Source: Burkholderia sp. | Lineage (GTDB): Bacteria; Pseudomonadota; Gammaproteobacteria; Burkholderiales; Burkholderiaceae | Direction of reading: 5' to 3' | Assembly: GCA_031253835.1 (NCBI GenBank) | Contig: JAIRVP010000029.1 | Location: 1-64,000, forward strand | Length of the DNA stretch: 64,000 nt | Shown here: positions 37,175 to 47,677 of the stretch, in pieces | Numbering within the stretch: the first letter of the stretch is position 1 | How the letters are laid out: the number at the start of each line of letters is the position of its first letter | Notes under the pieces: model-generated | What the model was told of the DNA's origin: nothing | Databases searched by the model: none | The model's input: the letters and a program-made list of their open reading frames with translations, nothing else | Position numbers and translations under genes: made by a program

Positions 37175-37585
37175 TCACGCCGCATGCTTCAGCGAGTCGG
37201 GCGCATAGCCACCCGGTGTGCGGTACACGGGTACCGCGTTGCTACGCGCCTCCGCTGCCTTCGATTGCGTGTGCTTGCGCATCCGTGCGGACAATTCATT
37301 GCACAGATTCACGCCCGAATCGCCGTAGAGTTCACGCATCACGCTCAACAGCGTGCCCGTCTCGTGCCAGACCTTGAAGCGGCGATGGCACGTCTGATAC
37401 GACGGGTAACGGCGCGGCATCGCGGACCACGTTGCGCCGCTGTAGATCACCCAGAGCACGCCGTTCAGGACGGCCCGCGTATTGGCTAACGGACGGCCGC
37501 GCAACTCGGTGCGCGGCTGCATTTCGGGCAGAAGCGGCGCAACGCAGCGCCACTCGTGGTCGGTCAGATCGCGATACGGTGTCAT
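37175..37585 (-). mobile_element. IS5-family transposase orfA-type protein (DUF4096), element remnant
   Basis: 136 residues with the DUF4096 N-terminal transposase domain (YRDLTDHEWRCVAPLLP, GRPLANTRAVLNGVLWVIYSGATW, YPSYQTCHRRFKVW). In IS402-type elements this is orfA, followed by a separate DDE-domain orfB. Here no orfB is seen on either side, so the element is incomplete although this frame is intact. The last 30 residues (KHTQSKAAEARSNAVPVYRT...) do not look like the usual continuation. I could not identify terminal inverted repeats. The ATG at 37585 has GGAG upstream. Confidence 0.7.
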
Positions 37586-37729
37586 GGACATCTCCAGCCT
37601 TAGTAACCATGACACAACGATATCGGCTCACCTCAACGATGAATATAAGACAAATCCGAAAATACCCGGAGATTGCCTGAATTTGACCGGAATTGACGTT
37701 TGAATCCCGTCAATTGCCGGAAAGCGCAA

Positions 37730-38827
37730 TCAGGTCAGCGACGTATCGACGATGCGACGCGGCGTTTCGAGGTACTCCTTCGACTGCATCTCGACGATTC
37801 GCGACACCGTGCGCGCGAATTCGTTGGCCATCGGGCCTTCGATGTACAACTGCTCCGCCGGCACCGCCGCGGACATCAGCAGCTTGACCTTGTGGTCGTA
37901 CAGCACGTCGATGAGCCACGTGAAGCGGCGCGCCTCGGACGCCATCCGCGGCGACATCTGCGGCACCTCGGACAGCACGATCGCATGGAAGCGGCTCGCC
38001 AGTTCGAGATAGTCGTTCTGCGATCGCGGGCCGCCGCACAGCGTCGCGAAGTCGAACCAGACCACGCCGTCCGCTTTGCGCAGCGCCTTCAGTTCACGCT
38101 TCTCGATATGCAGGATCGGGCTTTCGTCGGGTACCGCCGCGAGCTTGCCGAATGCATGGCGCAGTTCGCGATCGGCGTCCGCGCCGAGCGGCGTGTGATA
38201 CATCTTCACCTGCGCGAGCGTGCGCTGGCGATAGTCGACGCCCGCGTCGACGTTCAGCACGTCGAGCCTGTCCTTGATCAGCGCGATGGCCGGCAGCATG
38301 CGGTCGCGATGCAGGCCGTCCGGATACAGGTCGTCGGGATCGTAGTTGGACGTCATCACGAACTGCACGCCGTTGTTGAACAGGCGGTCGAGCAGACGGT
38401 ACAGGATCATCGCGTCCGCAATGTCCGACACGTGGAATTCGTCGAAGCAGATCAGCCGGTAGCGCTTCGCGATCCGCCGCGCGAGTTCGTCGAGCGGATC
38501 GGCCTGCCCTTTCAGTTCCTCGAGCTCGCGATGCACTTCGCGCATGAATTCGTGGAAATGCAGGCGCGTCTTGCGCTGCACGGGCACGACCGCATAGAAG
38601 CTGTCCATCAGGAAGCTCTTGCCGCGGCCGACACCGCCCCACATGTAGACGCCGCGCGGGAGGTCCGGATGATTGATGAGCTTCTTGAACGCGTTCGAGC
38701 GACGCGCCTTGTACTCGACCCATTCGTCGAAGCAGCGCTGCAGGCGATCGACGGCCGCGCGCTGGGCGGGATCGGACTGATAGCCGCGCGTGGTCAGTTC
38801 GCGCGTGTAGTATTCGGTGACGTTCAT
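37730..38827 (-). CDS. zapE: Cell division protein ZapE (AFG1/LACE1-like ATPase)
   Basis: 365 residues, an AFG1-type AAA ATPase. Walker A is GGVGRGKSFLMD, Walker B is LICFDEFHVSD, and a conserved TSNYDPDDLYPDGLHRDR segment follows. ZapE acts at the Z-ring during constriction. The ATG at 38827 is chosen; upstream codons lie across the terminator of the preceding operon. It is downstream of the 2-oxoglutarate dehydrogenase genes but separated from them by that terminator. Confidence 0.93.
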   Translation of the reverse strand: MNVTEYYTRELTTRGYQSDPAQRAAVDRLQRCFDEWVEYKARRSNAFKKLINHPDLPRGVYMWGGVGRGKSFLMDSFYAVVPVQRKTRLHFHEFMREVHRELEELKGQADPLDELARRIAKRYRLICFDEFHVSDIADAMILYRLLDRLFNNGVQFVMTSNYDPDDLYPDGLHRDRMLPAIALIKDRLDVLNVDAGVDYRQRTLAQVKMYHTPLGADADRELRHAFGKLAAVPDESPILHIEKRELKALRKADGVVWFDFATLCGGPRSQNDYLELASRFHAIVLSEVPQMSPRMASEARRFTWLIDVLYDHKVKLLMSAAVPAEQLYIEGPMANEFARTVSRIVEMQSKEYLETPRRIVDTSLT

Positions 38828-38845
38828 CGGGCAAACCGGAAAGAA

Positions 38846-38877
38846 CGAAGGCGGGCGGGAAACCCCGCCCGCCTTCG
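38846..38877 (-). terminator. Terminator after lpdA
   Basis: A perfect 14-bp GC-rich stem (CGAAGGCGGGCGGG and complement) with a four-base loop, followed on the minus strand by TTCTTTCC. It separates the dehydrogenase operon from zapE. Confidence 0.75.
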
Positions 38878-38925
38878 TCATGAGACGGCTGCGCCGGCCG
38901 ATGGCCGGCAGGCGCTACACCGTGC

Positions 38926-40356
38926 TCAGCTGTTCAGCGAGCGCTTGTCGACGGCGAGCGCCGCTTCGCGCATCACTTCCGACATCGACGGGTGCGGATG
39001 GCAGATGCGGGCGATGTCTTCCGACGCCGCCTTGAATTCCATCGCCACCACGGCTTCCGCGATCAGGTCCGACGCGTTCGCGGCGATCACGTGCACGCCG
39101 AGCAGTTCGTCGGTCTTCGCATCCGCGATCATCTTCACGAAGCCGTCCGGCGCGTTCATGCCGAGCGCGCGGCCGTTGATCGAGAACGGGAACTTGCCCG
39201 ACTTGATCTCGCGGCCTTCCGCCTTCAGCTGCTGCTCCGTCTTGCCGACCCATGCGATTTCCGGGTACGTGTAGATCACCCACGGAATGCAGTTGTAGTC
39301 GATGTGCGGCTTCTGGCCGTCGATCACTTCCGCGACCAGCACGCCTTCGTCTTCCGCCTTGTGCGCGAGCATCGGGCCGCGCACCACGTCGCCGATCGCG
39401 TACACGTTCGGCACTGCCGTACGGCAGTGGTCGTCCACGTCGATGAAGCCGCGCTCGTTCGCCTTCAGGCCGATTGCCTCGAGGCCGAGGTTGTCGGTGT
39501 TCGGCACGCGGCCGACCGACACGATCAGGCGATCGGCGTCGAGCGTCTGCGCGTTGCCGTCCTTGTCCGTGTAGGCGATCGACACACCGCTCTCGGTCGC
39601 CTTCACTTCACCGATCTTCACGCCGAGATTGATGTCGAGGCCCTGCTTCTTGAACAGCTTGGCCGCTTCCTTCGCGAGCGCTTCGTCGGCTGCGCCGAGG
39701 AATGCCGGCAGCGCTTCGAGCACCGTCACTTCGGCACCCAGGCGGCGCCACACCGAGCCGAGCTCGAGGCCGATCACGCCTGCGCCGATCACGGCGAGCT
39801 TCTTCGGCACCGAGTCGAACGTCAGCGCACCTTCGTTGTCCGACACGATCTTGTTGTCGACCGGAATGCCCGGCAGGTGACGCGCCTTCGAGCCCGTCGC
39901 AATGATCACGTTCTTCGCGGTGACGACTTCGGTTTCACCGTCGCCGCTCACTTCGATCTGCACGCCGGCGTCGGTCTTGCCGGTGAACTTGCCATGGCCC
40001 TTCAGCCAGGTGATCTTGTTCTTCTTGAACAGGAACTCGATCCCGCTCGTCATCTTCTCGACGATCGCATCCTTGCGGCCGAGCATCTTCGCGACGTCGA
40101 TCTTCACGCCGTCGACCGTGATGCCGTGGTCGGCCAGGTGATGCGACGTGTTCTCGAACTCTTCCGACGATGCGAGCAGCGCCTTCGACGGGATGCAGCC
40201 GACGTTCAGGCAGGTGCCGCCGAGCTTCAGCGCGCCGGCCGGGTTCTTCCACTTCTCGATACAGGCAACGGTCTTGCCGAGCTGCGCGGCGCGAATCGCG
40301 GCGATGTAGCCGCCGGGGCCGGCGCCGATCACGACGACGTCAAATTCCTTGGACAT
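38926..40356 (-). CDS. lpdA: Dihydrolipoyl dehydrogenase (E3) of 2-oxoglutarate dehydrogenase
   Basis: 476 residues. FAD-binding [14 protein letters not shown] is followed by the redox disulfide [13 protein letters not shown] (Cys49/Cys54), the NAD-binding [15 protein letters not shown] and the C-terminal active-site HPHPSMSE. It reoxidises dihydrolipoyl groups on the E2 subunit with NAD. The gene is the third of the sucA-odhB-lpdA operon, also called odhL in related species. The ATG at 40356 has an AAAGGA site; the upstream in-frame Met is less well placed. Confidence 0.96.
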   Translation of the reverse strand: MSKEFDVVVIGAGPGGYIAAIRAAQLGKTVACIEKWKNPAGALKLGGTCLNVGCIPSKALLASSEEFENTSHHLADHGITVDGVKIDVAKMLGRKDAIVEKMTSGIEFLFKKNKITWLKGHGKFTGKTDAGVQIEVSGDGETEVVTAKNVIIATGSKARHLPGIPVDNKIVSDNEGALTFDSVPKKLAVIGAGVIGLELGSVWRRLGAEVTVLEALPAFLGAADEALAKEAAKLFKKQGLDINLGVKIGEVKATESGVSIAYTDKDGNAQTLDADRLIVSVGRVPNTDNLGLEAIGLKANERGFIDVDDHCRTAVPNVYAIGDVVRGPMLAHKAEDEGVLVAEVIDGQKPHIDYNCIPWVIYTYPEIAWVGKTEQQLKAEGREIKSGKFPFSINGRALGMNAPDGFVKMIADAKTDELLGVHVIAANASDLIAEAVVAMEFKAASEDIARICHPHPSMSEVMREAALAVDKRSLNS

Positions 40357-40380
40357 GACAATCCTTTCCACTTGTACGCC

Positions 40381-40410
40381 CGCAGGTTCGCGCGTATGCG
40401 CGAACCTGCG
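40381..40410 (-). other. Perfect 13-bp hairpin between odhB and lpdA
   Basis: CGCAGGTTCGCGC (40381-40393), loop GTAT, and its exact complement (40398-40410). No T run follows. It could adjust mRNA stability between E2 and E3 genes, giving E3 separate dosage. Confidence 0.6.
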
Positions 40411-40437
40411 GAACGGGTCGATGCAGTGAGACTTGGC

Positions 40438-41712
40438 TTACAGGTCGAGCAGCAGGCGTGCCGGATCTTCCAGCGCATCCTTCATCGCGACGAGCGACAG
40501 CACCGCTTCGCGGCCGTCGATGATCCGGTGGTCGTACGACAGTGCCAGGTAGTTGATCGGACGGATCACGATCTGGCCGTTCTCGACGACCGGACGTTCC
40601 TTCGTCGCGTGCACGCCGAGGATGGCCGACTGCGGCGGGTTGATGATCGGGGTCGACAGCATCGAGCCGAACACGCCGCCGTTCGAGATCGAGAACGTAC
40701 CGCCCGTCATTTCCTCGATCGACAGCTTGCCGTCCTTCGCCTTCTGGCCGAATTCGGCGATCTTCTTTTCGATCTCGGCGAGGCTCAGCTGATCCGCGTT
40801 GCGCAGGATCGGCACGACGAGGCCGCGCGGCGAGCCGACAGCGATACCGATGTCGAAGTAGCCGTGGTAGACGATGTCGTTACCGTCGATCGACGCGTTC
40901 ACGAGCGGGAACTTCTTCAGCGCATGGACGGCCGCCTTCACGAAGAACGACATGAAGCCGAGCTTCACGCCGTGTTCCTTCTCGAACTTGTCCTTGTACT
41001 TGGAGCGCAGGTCCATGACCGGCTGCATGTTGACTTCGTTGAACGTCGTCAGGATCGCGTTGGTCTGCTGCGATTCGAGCAGACGCTCGGCGATACGCGC
41101 ACGCAGGCGCGACATCGGCACGCGCTGTTCCGGACGGTCGTTCAGCCAGGTCGTTGCCGACGCCGGCACCTTGACTTCCGGCAGCGACGGCTTCGCAGCG
41201 GCGGTCTTCGCCGGTGCAGCGGCCGGAGCAGCCTTCGGTGCGCTGCCTGCGGCCAGCGCGTCGCCCTTCGTGACGCGGCCGTCGCGGCCCGAACCTGCGA
41301 CGTCGCCTGCCGACAGGCCCTTCTCGGCCAGCAGCTTCGACGCAGCCGGCGATGCGGTGCCCGACGATGCCGTTGCGGCGGCCGGCTGCGCGGCCGGTGC
41401 GGCTGCAGCAGGCGCTGCTGCCGGCTTGACTTCGGCGGCGCCCGCCGCTGCTTCGGCAGCACCGGCCTTCGCTTCGGTGTCGATCGTCGCGATCAGCTGG
41501 TCGGCAACCACCGTGTCACCGTCGTTCTGCAGCACTTGCGCGAGCACGCCCGCTGCCGGTGCCGGCACTTCGAGCACGACCTTGTCGGTCTCGAGTTCGA
41601 TCAGGATTTCGTCCTGCGCGACTGCTTCGCCCGGCTTCTTCTTCCACTGCAGCATGGTCGCTTCCGAAACCGACTCCGAAAGCTGGGGGACTTTGACTTC
41701 TACGATAGCCAT
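40438..41712 (-). CDS. odhB: Dihydrolipoyllysine succinyltransferase (E2) of 2-oxoglutarate dehydrogenase
   Basis: 424 residues: an N-terminal lipoyl domain with the lipoylated lysine in [14 protein letters not shown] (Lys44), an Ala/Pro-rich linker (about 80-120), a peripheral-subunit binding motif ([28 protein letters not shown]), a second Ala-rich linker, and the catalytic domain ending with [12 protein letters not shown]. It transfers succinyl groups to CoA in the TCA cycle. Also known as sucB. Confidence 0.96.
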   Translation of the reverse strand: MAIVEVKVPQLSESVSEATMLQWKKKPGEAVAQDEILIELETDKVVLEVPAPAAGVLAQVLQNDGDTVVADQLIATIDTEAKAGAAEAAAGAAEVKPAAAPAAAAPAAQPAAATASSGTASPAASKLLAEKGLSAGDVAGSGRDGRVTKGDALAAGSAPKAAPAAAPAKTAAAKPSLPEVKVPASATTWLNDRPEQRVPMSRLRARIAERLLESQQTNAILTTFNEVNMQPVMDLRSKYKDKFEKEHGVKLGFMSFFVKAAVHALKKFPLVNASIDGNDIVYHGYFDIGIAVGSPRGLVVPILRNADQLSLAEIEKKIAEFGQKAKDGKLSIEEMTGGTFSISNGGVFGSMLSTPIINPPQSAILGVHATKERPVVENGQIVIRPINYLALSYDHRIIDGREAVLSLVAMKDALEDPARLLLDL

Positions 41713-41806
41713 GTGATTTTCCTGGATGCTTAATCTGGGTAATGACGAGGTTCGTGCGATTCCTTCGGCCGGTGCGGCGCGCCACGCGCCCGGCAGGCCA
41801 AAAGAG

Positions 41807-41833
41807 ACGGGAAAGCGCCGCGCGCCTTCCCGT
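41807..41833 (-). terminator. Hairpin between sucA and odhB
   Basis: ACGGGAA-A-GCGC pairs with GCGC-C-TTCCCGT around CGC, with one mismatch, and is followed on the minus strand by TCTCTTTT. It may be a partial terminator or processing site within the operon. Confidence 0.4.
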
Positions 41834-41847
41834 TTCGCTTCCGTCGG

Positions 41848-44712
41848 TTATTTCGCGATCGATCCGCTCTTCAGGCGGCCGAAAGCACCTTCGATCAGGG
41901 CCTTCTGCTGCTCGTAGTGCTTCGCGTAGTAGCCAACCGCCGGCGAGGCCGAAGCCGGACGGCCGCTGTATGCCAGCTTCTGCCCTTCCTTCATGCCTTC
42001 CTTCAGGTGGTGCTCGACGTAGAACCAGGGGCCCTGGTTCTGCGGCTCGTCCTGCACCCAGACCACTTCAGTCGCGTTCTCGTACTTCTTCATTTCGGCT
42101 TCGAACTGCTTGTGCGCGAACGGATACAGCTGCTCGATACGGATGATCGCGACGTCGTTCGCCTTCGCTTCGCGGCGATGCGCGACGAGGTCGTAGTACA
42201 CGCGGCCCGAGCAGGCCAGCACGCGCTTGACCTTCTTCGCGTCGATGCCGCCGTCGGTTTCGCCCAGCACCGGCTGGAACGAGCCCTTCGCCAGTTCCGA
42301 CAGGTCCGACACCGCTTCCTTGTGACGCAGCAGCGACTTCGGCGTTGCGACGATCAGCGGCTTGCGGAACAGGCGGATCATCTGGCGGCGCAGCAGGTGG
42401 AAAATCTGCGCAGGCGTCGTCGGCTGAACGACCTGCATGTTGTGATCTGCACACAACTGCAGGAAACGCTCGATACGCGTCGACGAGTGTTCCGGACCTT
42501 GCCCTTCATAGCCGTGCGGCAGCAGCATCGTGAGGCCCGACACGCGGCCCCACTTCACTTCGCCCGACGAGATGAACTGGTCGATCACGACCTGCGCGCC
42601 GTTGACGAAGTCGCCGAACTGCGCTTCCCACAGCACGAGCGTGTTCGGCTCGGCGGTCGAGTAACCGTATTCGAAGCCCAGCACCGCTTCTTCCGACAGC
42701 ACCGAGTCGATCACCGTGAACTTCGCCTGGCCTTCCGCGATGTTCTGCAGCGGCACGTACGTACCGTCGTTCCAGCGTTCGCGGTTCTGGTCGTGCAGCA
42801 CCGCGTGACGGTGCGTGAACGTGCCGCGGCCCGAATCCTGGCCCGTCAGGCGCACCGAGTAGCCCGATGCGACGAGCGACGCGAATGCCAGGTGTTCGCC
42901 CATGCCCCAGTCGAGCGGCTGGTCGCCACGCGCCATGTTGCGGCGGTCGTTGATCACGCGCTCGACGAGCGGGTGGACCTTGAAGTTTTCCGGGACCGTC
43001 GTGATGCGTTCGCCGAGGCGCTTCAGTTCAGCGAGCGGCACGGCCGTATCGGCCGCATCCGTCCACTTGCGGTTCAGGAACGGAACCCAGTCGACCGCGT
43101 ACTTGCTCTTGTAGTTCGACAGGACCGGGTCGACCGTGTGGTGACCGTCGTCCATCGCCTTGCGGTATGCCTTCACGTAGTTGTCGGCGTCTTCCGCGGT
43201 GATCACGCCCTGCTGCACGAGCTTCTCGGCGTACAGCGCACGGGTGCCCGGGTGCTGCGCGATCTTCTTGTACATCAGCGGCTGCGTGACGGCCGGCGTG
43301 TCCTGCTCGTTGTGACCCAGCTTGCGGAAGCAGACGATGTCGATCACGACATCCTTGTGGAACTGCATCCGGTAGTCGATCGCGATCTGGATCGCGAGCA
43401 CGACGGCTTCCGGATCGTCGCCGTTCACGTGCAGCACCGGCGCTTCGATCATCTTGACCACGTCGGTGCAGTACAGCGTCGAGCGCGCATCGCGCGGGTC
43501 CGACGTCGTGAAGCCGATCTGGTTGTTGATGACGATGTGCAGCGTGCCGTGCGTGCCGTAACCGCGCGTCTGCGCGAGGTTCAGCGTTTCCATCACGACG
43601 CCCTGGCCAGCGAAGGCCGCGTCGCCGTGGATCTGCACCGGCAGCACTTGCAGGCCGTCTTCGTCGCCGCGACGGTCCATCCGCGCCTTCGCCGAACCTT
43701 CGACCACCGGGTTCACGATTTCGAGGTGCGACGGGTTGAACGCGAGCGACAGGTGGACCGGGCCGCCTTCCGTCGAGACGTCCGACGAGAAGCCCTTGTG
43801 GTATTTCACGTCACCGGCCGGCAGGTCGTCGACGTGCTTGCCTTCGAATTCGGCGAACAGGTCGGCCGGCATCTTGCCCAGCGTGTTGACCAGCACGTTC
43901 AGACGGCCGCGGTGGGCCATGCCGATGATGATTTCCTGCACGCCGCTCTTGCCCGCGTGCTGGACGACTTCGTCCATCGCCGCGATGAAGCTCTCGCCGC
44001 CTTCGAGCGAGAAGCGCTTCTGGCCGACGTACTTGGTGTGCAGATAGCGTTCGAGACCTTCCGACGCCGTCAGGCGATTCAGGATGTGCTTCTTCTTGTC
44101 GGCCGAGAACGCCGGCGTCGCACGGGTCGACTCCAGGCGCTCCTGCCACCAGCGCTTCTGTTCCGGATCGCTGATGTACATGTACTCGGCGCCGATCGTG
44201 CCGCAGTACGTGTCGCGCAAACCCTTGACGATGTCACGCAGCGAAGCCTGGTCGAAACCGAAGTACAGGTTGCTCGCGCTGTACGTCTGGTCGAGGTCGC
44301 CTTCGGAGAAGTCGTAGAACGCGGGTTCGAGTTCGGGGATGGCGGGACGTTCGCGGCGCTTCAGGGGATCGAGGTTGGCCCATTGCGAGCCGAGGAAGCG
44401 GTAGGCGCTGATCAGCGACTGAACATGGACCTGCTTGCGCGCGGTCGCGAGGTTGCTCGTGCTTTCGCGCGGGATGAAGGCATTGGCCTTCGCGCGCTCG
44501 GCGAACGATTCGACGATCGGGAAGTGAGCGACGTCATTGGCACTCGAGCCGTCCGTTGCAGGTACGTTCTGCAGCGCGTCGAAATACTCTCGCCAGTTCT
44601 CCGGCACCGACGCCGGATTGTTGAGGTATGCATCGTACAGTTCTTCAACGTACGAAGCATTGCCGCCGAACAGATAGGAGTTCAGCTGAAACTGCTTCAT
44701 TACATCTGACAT
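41848..44712 (-). CDS. sucA: 2-oxoglutarate dehydrogenase E1 component
   Basis: 954 residues, the full length expected for thiamine-diphosphate E1 of this complex. Recognisable segments are the N-terminal YVEELYDAYLNNPASVPENWREYF, the ThDP-region HGDAAFAGQGVVMETLNLAQT and INNQIGFTTSDPRDARST, and the transketolase-like C-terminal half with LWEAQFGDFVNGAQVVID. It decarboxylates 2-oxoglutarate and succinylates lipoyl-E2. An AAAGGTGAG site precedes the ATG at 44712. It is the first gene of the operon; the 318 bases between it and typA contain the typA terminator and otherwise nothing I can call. Confidence 0.97.
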   Translation of the reverse strand: MSDVMKQFQLNSYLFGGNASYVEELYDAYLNNPASVPENWREYFDALQNVPATDGSSANDVAHFPIVESFAERAKANAFIPRESTSNLATARKQVHVQSLISAYRFLGSQWANLDPLKRRERPAIPELEPAFYDFSEGDLDQTYSASNLYFGFDQASLRDIVKGLRDTYCGTIGAEYMYISDPEQKRWWQERLESTRATPAFSADKKKHILNRLTASEGLERYLHTKYVGQKRFSLEGGESFIAAMDEVVQHAGKSGVQEIIIGMAHRGRLNVLVNTLGKMPADLFAEFEGKHVDDLPAGDVKYHKGFSSDVSTEGGPVHLSLAFNPSHLEIVNPVVEGSAKARMDRRGDEDGLQVLPVQIHGDAAFAGQGVVMETLNLAQTRGYGTHGTLHIVINNQIGFTTSDPRDARSTLYCTDVVKMIEAPVLHVNGDDPEAVVLAIQIAIDYRMQFHKDVVIDIVCFRKLGHNEQDTPAVTQPLMYKKIAQHPGTRALYAEKLVQQGVITAEDADNYVKAYRKAMDDGHHTVDPVLSNYKSKYAVDWVPFLNRKWTDAADTAVPLAELKRLGERITTVPENFKVHPLVERVINDRRNMARGDQPLDWGMGEHLAFASLVASGYSVRLTGQDSGRGTFTHRHAVLHDQNRERWNDGTYVPLQNIAEGQAKFTVIDSVLSEEAVLGFEYGYSTAEPNTLVLWEAQFGDFVNGAQVVIDQFISSGEVKWGRVSGLTMLLPHGYEGQGPEHSSTRIERFLQLCADHNMQVVQPTTPAQIFHLLRRQMIRLFRKPLIVATPKSLLRHKEAVSDLSELAKGSFQPVLGETDGGIDAKKVKRVLACSGRVYYDLVAHRREAKANDVAIIRIEQLYPFAHKQFEAEMKKYENATEVVWVQDEPQNQGPWFYVEHHLKEGMKEGQKLAYSGRPASASPAVGYYAKHYEQQKALIEGAFGRLKSGSIAK

Positions 44713-44977
44713 TTTACGCTCACCTTTCTTCGAGCTTCTCGAGAAATAGCGGGTTACTCAACCTTCCGCGACACGGCCTGACCGTTTAGCGGATTGCGAA
44801 TCAAGTCTTGCTTGGAAGGACCTAAAACTTGCGTGCGCGCAGCATATCACAGAACCGATACCGGAGTTCACGGCGAAATGTGCCTGAAAGCACCGCGCGA
44901 CGGGGTTTTGCCGGATTGCCACGACCCGCAGGAACAGTGTTTTGCAGGTATTCCGGTTGCGCTGCGCGCAGATGCAA

Positions 44978-45003
44978 AAAAGGCTGCCCGCAGGCAGCCT
45001 TTT
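44978..45003 (-). terminator. Terminator of typA
   Basis: AAAAGGCTGCC and GGCAGCCTTTT around a CGCA loop. On the minus strand it is followed by a T run, 27 bases after the typA stop. Confidence 0.85.
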
Positions 45004-45030
45004 CCGTGATGCAGCGAACGGTCGAAATGC

Positions 45031-46857
45031 TTAGTCGACCGCGCCTTCGCGGCTCGCGCGGCGACGCTCGTGCTCCTTCAGGAAGCGCTTGCGCAGGCGG
45101 ATCGACTGCGGCGTCACTTCGACGAGTTCGTCGTCGTCGATGAATTCGACCGCGTATTCCAGCGACATCTGGACCGGCGGCACGAGACGCACGGCTTCGT
45201 CGGTACCCGACGCACGCACGTTGGTCAGCTGCTTGCCCTTGATCGGGTTGACGACGAGGTCGTTGTCGCGGCTGTGGATGCCGATGATCATGCCCTCATA
45301 CAGCGCGTCGCCCGGCTTCACGAACATGCGGCCGCGATCCTGCAGCTTCCACAGTGCGTAGGCCACGGCCGCGCCGTCGTCCTGCGAGATCAGCACGCCG
45401 TTGCGGCGCTCGAAGACCGAGCCGTCCTTGACCGGTGCGTACGAATCGAAGATGTGGCTCATCAGGCCCGTGCCGCGCGTGAGCGTCAGGAATTCGCTCT
45501 GGAAGCCGATCAGGCCACGCGCCGAGATCTTGTATTCCAGACGCGTGCGGCCGCGGCCGTCCGACGCCATGTCGAGCATTTCGCCCTTGCGGCGGCCGAG
45601 CTCTTCCATCACGCCGCCCTGGTGTTCGTCTTCGAGGTCGACGGTCAGCAGCTCGAACGGCTCGTGACGCACGCCGTCGATTTCCTGCATCACGACGCGC
45701 GGACGCGACACGGCCAGTTCGTAGCCTTCACGGCGCATGTTCTCGACGAGAATCGTCAGGTGCAGCTCGCCGCGGCCCGACACTTCGAACACCGTTTCGT
45801 CGCCCGTATCCTTCACGCGCAGCGCGACGTTGTGGTTCAGTTCCTTCATCAGGCGGTCGCGGATCTGGCGGCTCGTCACGAACTTGCCTTCGCGGCCGGC
45901 GAGCGGCGACGAGTTGACGAGGAAGTTCATCGTCAGCGTCGGTTCGTCGACGGTGATCATCGGCAGCGCTTCCGGCGTATCGACCGCGCAGATCGTCGCG
46001 CCGATGCCGACGTCTTCAATACCGTTGATCAGCACGATGTCGCCCGCCTCGGCCGACTCGACCTGCACGCGCTCGAGGCCCTTGAACGACAGCACCTGGT
46101 TGATCTTGCGGTTCAGCACGTCGCCTTCCGGGCCGAAGCGCATTACGACCGGCTGGCCCGGCTTGATGCGACCGCGCGTGATGCGGCCGACGCCGATCCG
46201 GCCGACGTACGTCGAATAGTCGAGCGACGTGATCTGGAGCTGCAGCGGCGCTTCCGGATCGGCCGGGCGAACCGGCACGTGCTCGAGGATCGCCTCGAAC
46301 AGCGGGCGCATGTCGCCATCGCGCGCAGCCGGGTCGAGCGACGCGTAGCCGTTCAGGCCCGACGCGTAGACGATCGGGAAGTCGAGCTGCTCTTCGGTCG
46401 CGCCGAGCTTGTCGAACAGGTCGAAGGTCTGGTTGATCACCCAGTCGATCCGCGCGCCCGGGCGGTCGATCTTGTTGACGACGACGATCGGCTTCAGGCC
46501 GAGCGCCAGCGCCTTCTTCGTGACGAAGCGCGTCTGCGGCATCGGGCCTTCGACCGCGTCGACCAGCAGCAGCACCGAGTCGACCATCGACAGCACGCGC
46601 TCGACTTCACCGCCGAAGTCCGCGTGCCCCGGGGTGTCGACGATGTTGACGTGCGTGCCTTCGTATTCGACCGCGCAGTTCTTCGCGAGAATCGTGATCC
46701 CGCGTTCCTTTTCGATGTCGTTCGAGTCCATCACACGCTCGGCGACTTGCTGGTTGTCGCGGAAGGTGCCGGACTGGCGAAGCAGTTGGTCGACGAGCGT
46801 CGTCTTGCCGTGGTCGACGTGAGCGATGATGGCGATATTGCGAAGGGCGCGGGTCAT
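45031..46857 (-). CDS. typA: Ribosome-associated GTPase TypA/BipA
   Basis: 608 residues, a translational GTPase with G1 [10 protein letters not shown]3 DTPGHADF and G4 NKID motifs, then domain II, EF-G-like domain V and the BipA-specific C-terminal domain ([18 protein letters not shown]). It assists 50S assembly, especially in cold or stress. It is transcribed away from the MarR gene. The leader has an extended -10 promoter and a stable hairpin. Confidence 0.96.
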   Translation of the reverse strand: MTRALRNIAIIAHVDHGKTTLVDQLLRQSGTFRDNQQVAERVMDSNDIEKERGITILAKNCAVEYEGTHVNIVDTPGHADFGGEVERVLSMVDSVLLLVDAVEGPMPQTRFVTKKALALGLKPIVVVNKIDRPGARIDWVINQTFDLFDKLGATEEQLDFPIVYASGLNGYASLDPAARDGDMRPLFEAILEHVPVRPADPEAPLQLQITSLDYSTYVGRIGVGRITRGRIKPGQPVVMRFGPEGDVLNRKINQVLSFKGLERVQVESAEAGDIVLINGIEDVGIGATICAVDTPEALPMITVDEPTLTMNFLVNSSPLAGREGKFVTSRQIRDRLMKELNHNVALRVKDTGDETVFEVSGRGELHLTILVENMRREGYELAVSRPRVVMQEIDGVRHEPFELLTVDLEDEHQGGVMEELGRRKGEMLDMASDGRGRTRLEYKISARGLIGFQSEFLTLTRGTGLMSHIFDSYAPVKDGSVFERRNGVLISQDDGAAVAYALWKLQDRGRMFVKPGDALYEGMIIGIHSRDNDLVVNPIKGKQLTNVRASGTDEAVRLVPPVQMSLEYAVEFIDDDELVEVTPQSIRLRKRFLKEHERRRASREGAVD

Positions 46858-46887
46858 AGAAACCTGGAAATCGTTTGAACGCGCAAA

Positions 46888-46913
46888 CGCGCCCGCTCGT
46901 TTTCACGGGCGCG
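46888..46913 (-). other. Hairpin in the typA 5' leader
   Basis: CGCGCCCG (46888-46895) and CGGGCGCG (46906-46913) form an exact 8-bp stem with a ten-base loop, about 30 bases before the typA start. A structured leader could modulate translation. Confidence 0.45.
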
Positions 46914-46939
46914 CGCTGTTGCAGCTTGGAAAGCCACAA

Positions 46940-46948
46940 ATTATAGCA
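46940..46948 (-). promoter_or_regulatory. Extended -10 promoter of typA
   Basis: Read on the minus strand it is TGCTATAAT, a consensus TATAAT with the TGn extension. I see no good -35 at 16-18 bases. The predicted leader is about 75 bases. Confidence 0.5.
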
Positions 46949-47122
46949 CGTGAGAATGTCGAGAGCTGACGGACACGTCTCGACGCAACAAAACCGGGCC
47001 CGCCGCCCTCCCCTCGAACCGGCGAAGCGATCGAATCCGCCGCCGCCCGGCACGCCGAAAAACCTTATCCCCAAGAGGGATTTCCGCCCCACGAAGCGCA
47101 CCCTTTGCCGTTCGATTAACAT

Positions 47123-47151
47123 TTGCCGCGGCAAGCAATTGTGCCTATACT
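47123..47151 (+). promoter_or_regulatory. Promoter of the marR-efflux locus
   Basis: TTGCCG (47123-47128) and TATACT (47146-47151) are 17 bases apart. The -35 lies within the perfect 12-bp palindrome TTGCCGCGGCAA (47123-47134). The expected start is near 47158, inside the putative MarR site. Confidence 0.6.
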
Positions 47152-47157
47152 GCTGCC

Positions 47158-47169
47158 TAGTCAACTATT
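47158..47169 (+). promoter_or_regulatory. Putative MarR operator at the transcription start
   Basis: TAGTCAACTA (47158-47167) is nearly self-complementary and contains the octamer CAACTATT (47162-47169), which recurs twice before the efflux genes. Binding here would block initiation and give autorepression. Confidence 0.5.
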
Positions 47170-47185
47170 GCAGCTTCAGGGTTTT

Positions 47186-47677
47186 ATGCCGGATTCTTCT
47201 ACCCAACCGCCCGTTTCGCCGCTGTCCACGTATCAGATGAACGACAGCGTCGGCTATCTGATGTCGCGCGTGAAATCGGTGATGACCAACCTCGTCACGC
47301 AACGCACGCAGGAAGAGCTTGGTATCACGGGCACGCAGGCGAGCATGCTGTTCATGATCGCGGTAGGTAAGTGCTCGACGGCCGCCGAGCTCGCGCGCGA
47401 ATACGGAATCGATGCGAGCGCGGTCACGCGCCTGCTCGACCGGGTCGAGAAACGCGGCCTGCTGTCCCGCGTGCGCAGCATCGAGGATCGTCGCGTCGTC
47501 CGCCTCGAACTGACCGACGAAGGCCGTGCGCTCGCCGAACGGCTGCCGCCCATTTTCCGCAGCGTGCTCGACCAGGTGCTGGACGGGTTTACGCCGGAAG
47601 AAGTCGGGTTCCTGAAGAGCATGCTGCGCCGCATTCTCAGCAACTATTGCGAGACGGCCGGCGGTAGCATCACGTAA
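47186..47677 (+). CDS. MarR-family regulator of the efflux operon
   Basis: 163 residues. The winged helix-turn-helix runs from about 50 to 115 (CSTAAELAREYGIDASAVTRLLDRVEKRGLLSRVRSIEDRRVVRLELTDEGRALAE), with the beta-hairpin wing motif SIEDRRVVRLELT. Flanking helices form the dimer. The ATG at 47186 has CAGGG upstream; the in-frame extension to 47123 covers the promoter and is rejected. It lies directly ahead of the outer-membrane/EmrA/EmrB genes and most likely represses them and itself until a drug or aromatic compound binds. Confidence 0.88.
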   Translation: MPDSSTQPPVSPLSTYQMNDSVGYLMSRVKSVMTNLVTQRTQEELGITGTQASMLFMIAVGKCSTAAELAREYGIDASAVTRLLDRVEKRGLLSRVRSIEDRRVVRLELTDEGRALAERLPPIFRSVLDQVLDGFTPEEVGFLKSMLRRILSNYCETAGGSIT

